From positions 1-24,013 of the forward strand of contig CAKQVV010000014.1 of NCBI GenBank assembly GCA_934277845.1: DNA of 24,013 nt, given 5' to 3'. The stretch comes from an uncultured Clostridia bacterium. Its GTDB lineage: Bacteria; Bacillota; Clostridia; Christensenellales; Pumilibacteraceae. Both the position numbers and the translations under genes were made by a program. The notes under the pieces were generated by a model. It was not told where the DNA came from and made no database searches. It saw nothing but the letters and a program-made list of their open reading frames with translations. Below are positions 8,535 through 15,792 of this stretch, in pieces. The stretch's first letter is position 1. Every line of letters starts with the position of its first letter.

Positions 8535-9968
8535 CTAAATCTCGAGGACGAACTTGCCGCAGTTGTACTTGTCCACTTCGATGGGGTAATCGCCGTCGAA
8601 ACACGCGGTACAAAACTCGCTTTTCCTGCCGCCGCAAGCCTTGGTAAGACATTCCATCGGCAGATAATGCAGACTGTCCGCGCCGATCGCCTTGCAGATT
8701 TCTTCTTCGTTCTTATAGCCGCCGATCAGCCTGTCTTTCGACTCCATGTCCACGCCGAAAAAGCACGGGAACGCGACTATCGGGGACGCAACGAGCATGT
8801 GTACTTCTTTCGCGCCGTTCTCTCTTAAAAGATTGACTATTTTTTTACTGGTGGTGCCGCGCACGATCGAGTCGTCGATGAGAATAAGCCGCTTGCCTTT
8901 TATGTTGGACCTCATGGCGTTAAGTTTGATCTTGACGCTGTTTTCGCGCATGGACTGGCTGGGCTGAATGAACGTCCTGCCGATATAGCGGTTTTTGCTG
9001 AGCGCGTCGACGTAGGGCACGCCGGAAACTTCGCTGTAACCTCTCGCCGAAACTATCGCCGAGTCCGGTACGCCCGCCACCGCGTCGGCGTCGATTTTAA
9101 AGCGTTCCGCCAGCATTTTGCCGCACTCGTAACGCGCGTCGTACACGTTCACGTCGTCGATGCGCGAATCGCCGCGGGCAAGATAGACGTACTCGAAAAT
9201 GCACGAGCGGCGACCGGGCGAAGGCATAAACTCGCTGGTCATGCCGAGATTTGCGTCGACGGTGACTATTTCGCCCGGGGACAGGTCGCGTATGACCGTC
9301 GCGCCCAGCGAATCGAGCGCGCAGGTTTCCGACGCGAACACGATGTCGCCGTTCAGCGTGCCGACGCACAGCGGTTTGAGTCCCATGGGATCGCGGACGG
9401 CAACGAGTTTTTCGTCGGCAAGCACCACGAGCGCATAGGCTCCGACGAGTTCCGAACAGGCGCGGGCAACGCCCTTTGCGATGCCGTCGTCGCTGTAAAG
9501 ATTGACAAGCGCGGCAATGACTTCGCTGTCGATCGAACTCTGGAAAATATGCCCTTCGCGAATGAGTTTGCTCTTGATCGCGTCGCAGTTGACGATGTTG
9601 CCGTTATGCGCGACCGCCGTTCTGCCGCACCTGCCGTAGAAAACGACGGGTTGCGCGTTCACGACGTTACTCGATCCCGTGGTCGAATAGCGGACGTGCC
9701 CGATACCGAAGCGGGCAGAAGGAAACGCGTTCAGTTTGTCCTCGTCGAACACTTCGTTCACGAGTCCCATTTTTTTGTAGTAATAAACTTTTCTCGGCTC
9801 GTAAGAGACGGCTATGCCCGCGCTCTCCTGTCCGCGGTGCTGCAGCGCGAACAAACCGAAATAAATGTCATGCGCCATTTCGCGTTTTTCGCGCGAGGCG
9901 ATGCCTATAATGCCGCACTCTTCTTTCCTTTCGAAGTCGCGGGCGGGTAATATCAACGAATCAGTCAT
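8535..9968 (-). CDS. purF: Amidophosphoribosyltransferase, Fe-S type
   Basis: PurF makes phosphoribosylamine from PRPP and glutamine, the committed first step and the usual target of nucleotide feedback. The mature N-terminal nucleophile should be Cys18 in CGIIGIA, which implies removal of a 17-residue propeptide; the B. subtilis enzyme has 11. The glutaminase block LQHRGQESAG is at 42-51. The PRPP loop LIDDSIVRGTTS is at 363-374. Cys256, Cys402, Cys453 and Cys456 (FPCFFG and FCTACF among their contexts) match the four 4Fe-4S ligands of the B. subtilis type, so the protein should be oxygen-sensitive. The ATG lies inside the end of purC (8-nt overlap), suggesting coupled translation. Confidence 0.98.
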   Translation of the reverse strand: MTDSLILPARDFERKEECGIIGIASREKREMAHDIYFGLFALQHRGQESAGIAVSYEPRKVYYYKKMGLVNEVFDEDKLNAFPSARFGIGHVRYSTTGSSNVVNAQPVVFYGRCGRTAVAHNGNIVNCDAIKSKLIREGHIFQSSIDSEVIAALVNLYSDDGIAKGVARACSELVGAYALVVLADEKLVAVRDPMGLKPLCVGTLNGDIVFASETCALDSLGATVIRDLSPGEIVTVDANLGMTSEFMPSPGRRSCIFEYVYLARGDSRIDDVNVYDARYECGKMLAERFKIDADAVAGVPDSAIVSARGYSEVSGVPYVDALSKNRYIGRTFIQPSQSMRENSVKIKLNAMRSNIKGKRLILIDDSIVRGTTSKKIVNLLRENGAKEVHMLVASPIVAFPCFFGVDMESKDRLIGGYKNEEEICKAIGADSLHYLPMECLTKACGGRKSEFCTACFDGDYPIEVDKYNCGKFVLEI

Positions 9969-10677
9969 TCGCCGCTCCCGTCAGTCTTTTCATTACTTCG
10001 CGGTATGCGTCCTCCACGCCGCCGAGATCACGACGGAAACGATCCTTGTCGAGTTTTTCGTGAGTGACGCTGTCCCAAATACGGCAGGTATCGGGGCTGA
10101 TTTCGTCGGCGAGAATGATCTTGCCGTCGTAACGTCCGAATTCGAGCTTGAAGTCGATAAGATCCAGCCCGATTTTCTTGAAAAAGTCCTTTAAAATATC
10201 GTTGACTCTGAACGCCATTTCCCGAATGGTTTCGATTTCTTCGCGAGTTGCAAGTCCCATCGCGAGCGCGTAGAAATCGTTGATCATAGGATCGCCGAGC
10301 GCGTCGTTTTTGTAACTGAACTCGAAACCGACGGACTTCAACGGCGTACCTTCCTCGACGCCGTAACGCTTTGAAAACGAGCCTGCAGCCACGTTGCGGA
10401 CGATGACTTCGAGCGGCACGATCTGCACTTTTTTAACGAAAGTGTCGGTGGGCGAAACTTCCTCGATATAATGCGTGGGGATACCGTGCTTTTCGAGCAT
10501 TCTGAAGATGAGGTTGGTGCAGCGGTTGTTGATGACGCCCTTGCCCGCGATCTGACCTTTTTTAAGACCGTTGAACGCGGTCGCGTCGTCCTTGTAGGAA
10601 ACGAGTACTGTTTTTTCGTCGTCGGTGGCAAAAACCTTTTTGGCTTTACCTTCGTACAGTTGTTCGCGTTTTTCCAT
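9961..10677 (-). CDS. purC: SAICAR synthetase
   Basis: PurC condenses CAIR with aspartate using ATP to give SAICAR. The 238-residue protein begins MEKREQLYEGKAKKVF, the standard family opening, and includes DFKLEFGRYDGKIILADEIS and PDTCRIWD, which form the aspartate and nucleotide site. The ribosome site GGAGG lies within the last codons of purE, only 2 nt separate the two genes, and the start of purF is nested in its 3' end. The next enzyme, PurB, is not encoded in the window. Confidence 0.98.
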   Translation of the reverse strand: MEKREQLYEGKAKKVFATDDEKTVLVSYKDDATAFNGLKKGQIAGKGVINNRCTNLIFRMLEKHGIPTHYIEEVSPTDTFVKKVQIVPLEVIVRNVAAGSFSKRYGVEEGTPLKSVGFEFSYKNDALGDPMINDFYALAMGLATREEIETIREMAFRVNDILKDFFKKIGLDLIDFKLEFGRYDGKIILADEISPDTCRIWDSVTHEKLDKDRFRRDLGGVEDAYREVMKRLTGAAND

Positions 10678-10679
10678 TT

Positions 10680-11165
10680 TTATAATTCCTCCGTTAAATT
10701 GATATTCGTGTTTAATACTTCTTTCGCGTTCTCCGCGCGGTAAGCCTTGATTTTTTCGGCGAGCGTTTTATCCGAAATCGCCAGCATCTGCGCCGCGAGA
10801 AGCCCGGCGTTGAGTCCGCCGTTGATCGCCACCGTGGCTACCGGTACGCCCGAGGGCATCTGCACCGTCGAGAGCAGGCTGTCCAGTCCGTCCATCGTCG
10901 AACTTTTGACGGGCAAGCCGATGACGGGTTTCGTGGTGAACGCCGCTATAAATCCGGCAAGATGCGCCGCCTTGCCCGCCGCCGCGATGAAAATATCGAA
11001 GTCGCCGCACTCTCCCGTCGCGTAAGCGCGCACGACGTCCGGGGTGCGGTGCGCGCTCATTACCTTGACGGTGACGTCCACGCCCAGCCGGCTTAAAATC
11101 TGCGCCGCGGGTTTTACGACTTCGAGATCGCTTTTCGAGCCCATTGCTACGAGTACTTTTGCCAT
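10680..11165 (-). CDS. purE: N5-CAIR mutase
   Basis: PurE shifts the carboxyl group of N5-CAIR to give CAIR. The 161-residue protein has MGSKSDLEV near the start, SAHRTPD at about residues 39-45, AAAGKAAHLAGF, and VQMPSGVPVATV. AAHLAGF resembles the AAHLPGM block of class I PurE, which normally works with PurK; class II enzymes lack it. No purK lies in this operon. The start ATG has GCGGAGG in front. This is the first gene of the purine operon and is preceded by a leader with its own terminator-like hairpin. Confidence 0.97.
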   Translation of the reverse strand: MAKVLVAMGSKSDLEVVKPAAQILSRLGVDVTVKVMSAHRTPDVVRAYATGECGDFDIFIAAAGKAAHLAGFIAAFTTKPVIGLPVKSSTMDGLDSLLSTVQMPSGVPVATVAINGGLNAGLLAAQMLAISDKTLAEKIKAYRAENAKEVLNTNINLTEEL

Positions 11166-11376
11166 ATATACCTCCGCAAAAAAATGTGTTTACAAGGAAA
11201 AGAAAAACGCAAGCGCGATTATAGCGTTTGCGTTTGATAAACTATGCAATATTCCCCGACGAGGTGCATTTTCCCGTTTGAAACCGCACTACGAGCGTAG
11301 TAAACCCGAAGCGGAACTTCTGCTTGATTCGGCGGCGGATACTCCCGCGCACGTTGAGGAAAATCATCTCGGTCAT
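11166..11376 (-). promoter_or_regulatory. purE 5' leader, candidate attenuator region
   Basis: From the predicted transcription start (about 11376) to the purE ATG the leader runs roughly 210 nt. It holds, in order, a small hairpin with ACTAC-GCTC-GTAGT arms (plus-strand 11289-11302 as ACTACGAGCGTAGT), a second with ATGCA/TGCAT arms (11243-11247 and 11264-11268), and the terminator hairpin at 11205-11235. I do not see the conserved core of a purine riboswitch, T-box or ZTP motif. The promoter-to-terminator length of about 185 nt would also suit a free small RNA, for example one of the 6S type, but I could not fold it into the long rod with a central bubble typical of 6S RNA. Confidence 0.45.
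11191..11235 (-). terminator. Intrinsic terminator in the purE leader
   Basis: Bases 11205-11212 (AAACGCAA) pair perfectly with 11228-11235 (TTGCGTTT). After one mismatch 11214-11216 (CGC) pair with 11224-11226 (GCG), closing a 7-nt loop. On the minus strand the stem runs into TTCTTTTCC, giving a U-rich tail. It stands only about 30-40 nt ahead of the purE start. It may be a conditional attenuator of the purine operon, the end of a small RNA, or a stop for histidine-operon read-through. Confidence 0.65.
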
Positions 11377-11382
11377 GGTTAC

Positions 11383-11411
11383 ATCATAACATATCGGAAA
11401 AGATTTTGCAA
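11383..11411 (-). promoter_or_regulatory. Sigma-A promoter of the purine operon
   Basis: On the minus strand the -35 box TTGCAA (11406-11411) and the -10 box TATGAT (11383-11388) are exactly 17 bp apart. Each differs from the consensus by one or two bases. Transcription should start near 11376. It sits in the gap between hisJ and purE, so the purine operon probably has a promoter separate from the histidine operon. Confidence 0.7.
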
Positions 11412-11435
11412 CCGAAAACACGCGCTCGTTCGGTT
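11410..11435. promoter_or_regulatory. Inverted repeat overlapping the pur -35 box, possible operator
   Basis: AACCGAA (11410-11416) and TTCGGTT (11429-11435) form a perfect 7-bp inverted repeat with a 12-nt spacer. It overlaps the -35 hexamer by two bases and extends upstream. The CCGAA core recalls the PurBox of Bacillus PurR (consensus AWWWCCGAACWWT), and one arm reads TTAACCGAAC on the minus strand. The spacing differs from the 16-17 bp usual between Bacillus PurBoxes and the outer bases fit poorly, so a different repressor is possible. Confidence 0.35.
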
Positions 11436-11481
11436 AAATTTTTTTCACAATCGAAAAACGAACGGGCACCGGCGAAAACAC

Positions 11482-12300
11482 TTACGGCGTTTGTCCGCAC
11501 CCGATTTTTTCTTCGGTAAATTTGCCGTTACGCATTACCGTGATCGCGGTAAAACCCAGCGAGGCGAGGTATTCTTCGCCCCTGTCCGGTCCGTACGCGA
11601 TAAATCTGCGGTCGTGACAGTCGGCAGACACCGTAACCCTGCCGCCCTTTTCGAGTATTCTTTTCAGTAAAAACGCGTCGGGGTACGGTGAAGAAACCGC
11701 GCCTTTCACCATGCCGCCGTAGTTCACCTCGATGATCACGCCCGTTTTTATGCACTCGTCCAGCGCGGCGAGCGCAATATCGCGGTACTTCTTGCCGCCG
11801 AGGTCGACGATGCCGCCGCCGTAACGGCGAATAAGGTCGAAATGCCCCAGAATATCGGGTTTTCGCTTTGCTTCGAGCGTGACGAACTTATAGTACTCTC
11901 CGGCGAGTTTGTATCCGTCGCCGCCGTAGAACTTATCGGCGGTATCGCGGAGTATCGCCTCGGAAATATCCACCGCCGCCAGCCCTTTGCCTGCCGGGAC
12001 GTAGTGTACCGAGCCGATTATGTAATCGTACTCCGAGCGGTACTTCGCCGGCGAAAAATAGTCTTCTTCCGTGCCGAGGTACAGCCGCGTTTTCACAAGG
12101 CGCGCGTTTTTCAACTCGTTTATGCGGTCGATATATCCGCGCTCGGACTCGACGGACATGTCCGGATCGAAGTCCGTGTACGAGTGGCACGACAGCCCGA
12201 AATCTTTTATCCCGGCTTCGTTCGCGGCGATGAGCATGCTCTCGGGCGTGTCCAGTCCGTCGCACAGCGAGCAGTGATTGTGCAGCGAAGAAGTGATCAT
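11482..12300 (-). CDS. hisJ: Histidinol-phosphatase, PHP family
   Basis: This protein should remove phosphate from histidinol phosphate, the eighth step of histidine synthesis. The 272 residues carry the PHP metal-binding blocks in order: HNHCSLCDG at residues 7-15, SCHSYTDF near 37, GTEEDYF near 76, GSVHYV near 95, ILGHFDLI near 151 and SADCHD near 226. It starts in an ATGA overlap with hisIE, so it is translationally coupled and is the last histidine gene. It supplies the phosphatase missing from the short HisB of this operon. The symbol hisK is also used for this family. Confidence 0.93.
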   Translation of the reverse strand: MITSSLHNHCSLCDGLDTPESMLIAANEAGIKDFGLSCHSYTDFDPDMSVESERGYIDRINELKNARLVKTRLYLGTEEDYFSPAKYRSEYDYIIGSVHYVPAGKGLAAVDISEAILRDTADKFYGGDGYKLAGEYYKFVTLEAKRKPDILGHFDLIRRYGGGIVDLGGKKYRDIALAALDECIKTGVIIEVNYGGMVKGAVSSPYPDAFLLKRILEKGGRVTVSADCHDRRFIAYGPDRGEEYLASLGFTAITVMRNGKFTEEKIGCGQTP

Positions 12301-12938
12301 CTCATTGTTTCCTGTTTGACTTTTTTATCAACGACGTGACGACTCCCCAGTTCTTTCAGTACGTCGCCCGTCGCGATCCCCGCCGCCACCATCAGCACCA
12401 TAACGTGATAGCAAAGGTCGGAAATCTCGAACACCGTTTCGGTCTTGTCGTCCTTCATTGCGGCGATGACGACTTCCGTGCACTCCTCGCCCACTTTTTT
12501 GAGGATTTTCTCCTTGCCCTTGTTAAACAGGTAAGTCGTGTAACTGCCGTCGGGGCGGAGTTCGTTCCTTTCGGCAAGAAGTTTGTACAACGTTTCGAGA
12601 GAGAACGCGTCATTTTCGCCGTAAACGGGATTGAAAAAACAACTTTCGCTGCCGGTGTGGCACGCAGGTCCGTCCTTTTTCACCGTTGCTACCAGCGCGT
12701 CGCCGTCGCAATCTGCCGCCAGCGACACGAGATGCTGATAATTTCCGCTCGTTTCGCCTTTAAGCCACAGTTTTTTTCGCGAGCGCGAGTAAAAACAAGT
12801 CAGTTTTTTATCGAGCGTGACGGCAAGGCTCTCGGCGTTCATGTACGCCAGCATCAGAACTTCGCGCGTGTCCGCGTCCTGCACCACGCACGGTATCAGT
12901 CCGTTTTCGTCGAATTTCAGGTCTTTTATATCGAACAT
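12297..12938 (-). CDS. hisIE: Bifunctional PRA-CH / PRA-PH
   Basis: HisIE carries out steps two and three of histidine synthesis: pyrophosphate removal from PR-ATP (HisE part) and ring opening of PR-AMP (HisI part). HisI covers about residues 1-105 with CFYSRSRKKLWLKGETSGN, DCDGDA and CHTGSESCFF, which hold the metal and zinc ligands. HisE covers about 113-205 with EKILKKVGEECTEV and ISDLCYHVMVLM. I chose the ATG at 12936-12938 because AAAGGAG lies seven to eight bases upstream; the open frame continues further upstream but only as a shadow of hisF. The protein is 213 residues. It follows hisF by 11 nt and overlaps hisJ by 4 nt. Confidence 0.96.
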   Translation of the reverse strand: MFDIKDLKFDENGLIPCVVQDADTREVLMLAYMNAESLAVTLDKKLTCFYSRSRKKLWLKGETSGNYQHLVSLAADCDGDALVATVKKDGPACHTGSESCFFNPVYGENDAFSLETLYKLLAERNELRPDGSYTTYLFNKGKEKILKKVGEECTEVVIAAMKDDKTETVFEISDLCYHVMVLMVAAGIATGDVLKELGSRHVVDKKVKQETMR

Positions 12939-12949
12939 ATCGTTCTCCT

Positions 12950-13705
12950 TTATAATCTTACGGGCAGCCCCGCCGCTTTCATCGTTTCCTTGACTTCGCG
13001 GACGGAAGTCCTGCCCTCGTGGAAAATGCCCGCCGCAAGCGCGGCGTCCACGCCGCTCACCCCGAACACTTTTACGAAATCGTCGGGCTTTCCCGCGCCG
13101 CCAGAAGCAACTATCGGCACCGGACACGCCGCCGCGAACGCCGACAGCATCTCTGTGTCGAAACCGCCGCGAACGCCGTCGGCGTCTATGCTGTTGACGA
13201 CCAGTTCGCCCGCGCCGCGCTCTACTCCGCGCCGCGCAAACTCCACCGCATCCAGTCCGGTGTTTTCCCTGCCGCCGCGCGCAAACAACGTGAATTTGCC
13301 GTTTACTCTTTTTACGTCCAGCGACAGCACCACGCACTGACTGCCGTATTTGTCCGCCGCCCTCGCGATGAGGTCGGGATCGCGTATCGCCCCCGAATTG
13401 ACGCTCACTTTGTCCGCGCCCGCTTTCAGCACGCGGTCAAAGTCGTCGGTCGACGCGATGCCGCCGCCCACGGTGAGCGGTATAAACACGTTTTTCGCCA
13501 CCGATTCGAGCACGTCCGTAAACAGTTTTCTGTCCTCGTTCGACGCGGTGATATCGTAAAAAACCAGTTCGTCCGCGCCGCCCGAAGAATACCGCCGCGC
13601 AAGTTCCACCGGATCGCCGACTTCTTTTATGCCCGCGAAATTGACGCCCTTGACGACCTTGCCGTCGCGCACGTCAAGACACGGTACAACGCGCTTTGTC
13701 AGCAT
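12950..13705 (-). CDS. hisF: Imidazole glycerol phosphate synthase, cyclase subunit
   Basis: HisF uses ammonia delivered by HisH to convert PRFAR to imidazole glycerol phosphate and AICAR. The 251-residue TIM barrel opens MLTKRVVPCLDVRDGKVVKG and has the catalytic aspartates Asp11 and Asp130 (LSLDVKRV), as in the known enzymes. VGGGIAST near residue 79 and ASGGAGKPDDF later are the phosphate-binding loops. The start overlaps the end of hisA by 7 nt. The AICAR it releases is a substrate of PurH in the adjacent operon. Confidence 0.98.
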   Translation of the reverse strand: MLTKRVVPCLDVRDGKVVKGVNFAGIKEVGDPVELARRYSSGGADELVFYDITASNEDRKLFTDVLESVAKNVFIPLTVGGGIASTDDFDRVLKAGADKVSVNSGAIRDPDLIARAADKYGSQCVVLSLDVKRVNGKFTLFARGGRENTGLDAVEFARRGVERGAGELVVNSIDADGVRGGFDTEMLSAFAAACPVPIVASGGAGKPDDFVKVFGVSGVDAALAAGIFHEGRTSVREVKETMKAAGLPVRL

Positions 13706-14445
13706 TTTTCACCGCCTTTCGCGGCTTTCAAACACTCGGGCAAAGTGATTTTTCCTTCGTAAAGCGCTTTGCCGACGATCGCACCCGTTGCTCCCGCCGC
13801 GCGTAAATTTACCACGTCGGCAACTGCAGTAACGCCGCCGGACGCAATAATATCGGTTTTGCCGCCGGTAACCCGGACCAGTTTTTTATAAGCGTCCGCG
13901 TCGATGCCGTTCAGCATGCCGTCGCGACTTATATCGGTGTAAATCAGCGTTTTCAGCCCCGCCGCGGCGAACTCGCCCGCAAGCCGCAGGTACTCGCCGC
14001 CGTCCGCTTCGCCGCTTTTCGCGAGCCACCCGTCCAGCATTACCGCGCCGTTTTTCGCGTCAAGACTTACGGCTATTTTCTCGCCGTATTTTGCAATCAT
14101 CTCTTCGGCAAACGTTCGGTTTCTCACCGCCGCCGTGCCCAGGATCACGCGGCTTACGCCCGCGTCCAGATACCGCTTTATCGCGCTTTCCGTCCTTATT
14201 CCGCCGCCGATTTCGGTTTTCAGTCCGGTAGCCGCGACGATCTTTTCCACGGTCGCGAAGTTCTTCGGTTCGCCGGCTTTCGCGCCGTCGAGGTCGACCG
14301 CGTGCAGCCACCCGGCACCGCAAGCCTTAAAACTTTTCGCAACGGCGACGGGATCGTCGGAATACGTCCTGACGATAGCATAATCGCCCTGCGTCAGGCG
14401 CACCGCCTTGCCGTCTATGAGATCTATCGCGGGTAATATTATCAT
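13699..14445 (-). CDS. hisA: ProFAR isomerase
   Basis: HisA opens the ribose ring of ProFAR to give PRFAR, the fourth step. The protein starts MIILPAIDLIDGKAVRL and shows the half-barrel symmetry with the catalytic Asp8 and Asp129 (VSLDAK). IGGGIRTE is at 79-86 and ASGGV near the C-terminus. I place the start at 14443-14445 because GAAAGGAGAAAAC precedes it; an ATG six codons upstream has no such site. This gives 248 residues. The 81-nt gap to hisH is unusually long for this operon and contains a 22-bp tandem repeat. Confidence 0.96.
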   Translation of the reverse strand: MIILPAIDLIDGKAVRLTQGDYAIVRTYSDDPVAVAKSFKACGAGWLHAVDLDGAKAGEPKNFATVEKIVAATGLKTEIGGGIRTESAIKRYLDAGVSRVILGTAAVRNRTFAEEMIAKYGEKIAVSLDAKNGAVMLDGWLAKSGEADGGEYLRLAGEFAAAGLKTLIYTDISRDGMLNGIDADAYKKLVRVTGGKTDIIASGGVTAVADVVNLRAAGATGAIVGKALYEGKITLPECLKAAKGGEKC

Positions 14446-14463
14446 GTTTTCTCCTTTCAACAC

Positions 14464-14519
14464 ATCGTAAACGCGACGGGTTTATATCGTAAACGCGACG
14501 GGTTTATATCGCAAACGCG
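14464..14519. repeat. 22-bp tandem repeat between hisH and hisA
   Basis: The unit ATCGTAAACGCGACGGGTTTAT occurs at 14464-14485 and again without change at 14486-14507. A third partial copy at 14508-14519 (ATCGCAAACGCG) differs by one base. The array fills most of the 81-nt gap between the hisH stop and the hisA ribosome site. It looks like a recent local duplication of the sequence just after hisH. A role in spacing or RNA structure is possible but not shown. Confidence 0.9.
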
Positions 14520-14526
14520 CGGTAAA

Positions 14527-15147
14527 CTACTTTCTTTTCGTCACGAACGAGCCGAGAATTTTCAATCCGACTTCGCCGCTCTTTTCCGGGTGAAACTGAC
14601 ACCCGGCAACCGAACCCGCCGCCGCTATGCCGCTTACTTCCGTGCCGTAGCCCGACTTCGCCGCGGTGTATTCGCCGACCGGCGCGTAGAACGAATGAAC
14701 GTAGTATACGTAATCTCCGTCCCCGATATTTTCCGTAAGCGCGTGCGTCTTTGTGATTGTCAGCGAGTTCCAACCGATCTGTGGGACCTTGAGTCCTTGC
14801 GCCTTTACTGCTTCATTGTCCGAAAGCGGCAAAATATCGCCGCCGATCAGTCCCAGTCCGCGCGTTTCGCCGAACTCGAAACTGCGCTCGAACAGCAGTT
14901 GCATCCCCAGGCAAATGCCCAGCAGTCTGCCGCCGCCGCGAACGTAATCGCGGATAAACCTGTCCAGTCCCTTTGCCGCAAGTTTTTCCATGGCGGGACG
15001 GAACGCGCCCACGCCCGGCAAAATCAGTTCGTCGCACTTTGCCAGTTCCTTTTCGTCGGCGGTGACTTTGGCTTCGCCGCCGGCGGCTTCGATACCGCCC
15101 GTCAGCGAAAACAGGTTGCCCGCGCCGTAATCGATAACGCCGGTCAT
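14527..15147 (-). CDS. hisH: Imidazole glycerol phosphate synthase, glutaminase subunit
   Basis: HisH hydrolyses glutamine and passes ammonia to HisF. The class I amidotransferase triad is complete: Cys79 in LGICLGMQ, and His186 and Glu188 in QFHPEKS. LPGVGAF near 43-49 forms the oxyanion strand, and YYVHSFYAP is also conserved. The start ATG at 15145-15147 gives 206 residues beginning MTGVIDYGAGNL; it shares one base with the hisB stop (TAATG). The open frame reaches further upstream only as a shadow of hisB. Confidence 0.97.
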   Translation of the reverse strand: MTGVIDYGAGNLFSLTGGIEAAGGEAKVTADEKELAKCDELILPGVGAFRPAMEKLAAKGLDRFIRDYVRGGGRLLGICLGMQLLFERSFEFGETRGLGLIGGDILPLSDNEAVKAQGLKVPQIGWNSLTITKTHALTENIGDGDYVYYVHSFYAPVGEYTAAKSGYGTEVSGIAAAGSVAGCQFHPEKSGEVGLKILGSFVTKRK

Positions 15148-15734
15148 TACAGTACGCCCTTCGTCGACGGAATCTCGCCCGCGTGATCGGGATCGATCGC
15201 CACGGCGGCTTTGAGCGCGCGCGCCATGCCTTTGAACGACGCTTCTATGATGTGGTGACTGTCGTCGCCGGAAAGTTGCACGAAATGGTACGCCCCGGCA
15301 CACTCGCGCGAAAACCCCGCCCAGAACTCGCGGGCAAGTTCGGTGTCGAAATCGCCTATCTTTTCCGCGGGAATACTCAGGTCGTAATTGAGCGCGGTGC
15401 GCCCCGAAAGATCGACCGCCGCCAGCACAAGCGTCAGGTCCATGGGTATCGCCGCCGAGCCGTAACGCACGATGCCGCGTTTGTCGGAAAGAGCCGCCGA
15501 AAACGCCTTGCCGAGCGTGATGCCCGCGTCCTCTACCGTATGATGAAAGTCGACTTCGCTGTCGCCCTCTGCGTTTACGACAAGATCGAAACTGCCGTGA
15601 CGGGCAAACAGTTCCAGCATATGTTTCATAAATCCGCAATCGGTTTTGATTTCCGCTTTTCCGCTCCCGTCGAGATCGAGTTTTACTTCGATTTCCGTTT
15701 CCGCCGTCTTGCGTTTTATTGTGGCTGTACGCAT
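15147..15734 (-). CDS. hisB: Imidazoleglycerol-phosphate dehydratase
   Basis: HisB removes water from imidazole glycerol phosphate to give imidazole acetol phosphate, the sixth step. The 195-residue protein is the monofunctional type, without the HAD phosphatase domain found in E. coli. The manganese-binding repeats are visible as DFHHTVEDAGI near residue 61 and SHHIIEASFK near 160. The ATG has AAAAGGAG eight bases upstream. The phosphatase role is taken by the PHP protein at the end of the operon. A 58-nt gap separates it from hisC. Confidence 0.97.
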   Translation of the reverse strand: MRTATIKRKTAETEIEVKLDLDGSGKAEIKTDCGFMKHMLELFARHGSFDLVVNAEGDSEVDFHHTVEDAGITLGKAFSAALSDKRGIVRYGSAAIPMDLTLVLAAVDLSGRTALNYDLSIPAEKIGDFDTELAREFWAGFSRECAGAYHFVQLSGDDSHHIIEASFKGMARALKAAVAIDPDHAGEIPSTKGVL

Positions 15735-15792
15735 AATTAACTCCTTTTCGTGATTTTTATGTGTAATCGGTCTGTTTTGGCGATCGGCTATG

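Noticed and set aside
4946..8828. Plus-strand open frames of 383 and 346 codons opposite purD/purH and purM/purF
   Set aside because: Same antisense pattern, low-complexity Arg/His/Phe composition, no family match, and they cross boundaries of real genes.
11427..11464. Stem CGTTCG/CGAACG with inner TTTTTC/GAAAAA as a terminator for hisJ
   Set aside because: The stem has an 8-nt asymmetric bulge and no T-run follows on the minus strand; it may rather be incidental to the operator and promoter.
12939..13337. Upstream extension of the hisIE frame to 346 codons
   Set aside because: The added part is a shadow of hisF; the ATG at 12936-12938 has the ribosome site and matches the family start.
12336..13762. 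Plus-strand open frames of 334 and 247 codons opposite hisIE/hisF
   Set aside because: Antisense shadows of conserved histidine genes with no ribosome site or domain.
15148..15639. Upstream extension of the hisH frame to 370 codons
   Set aside because: The extension overlaps hisB out of frame; HisH homology starts exactly at MTGVIDYG.
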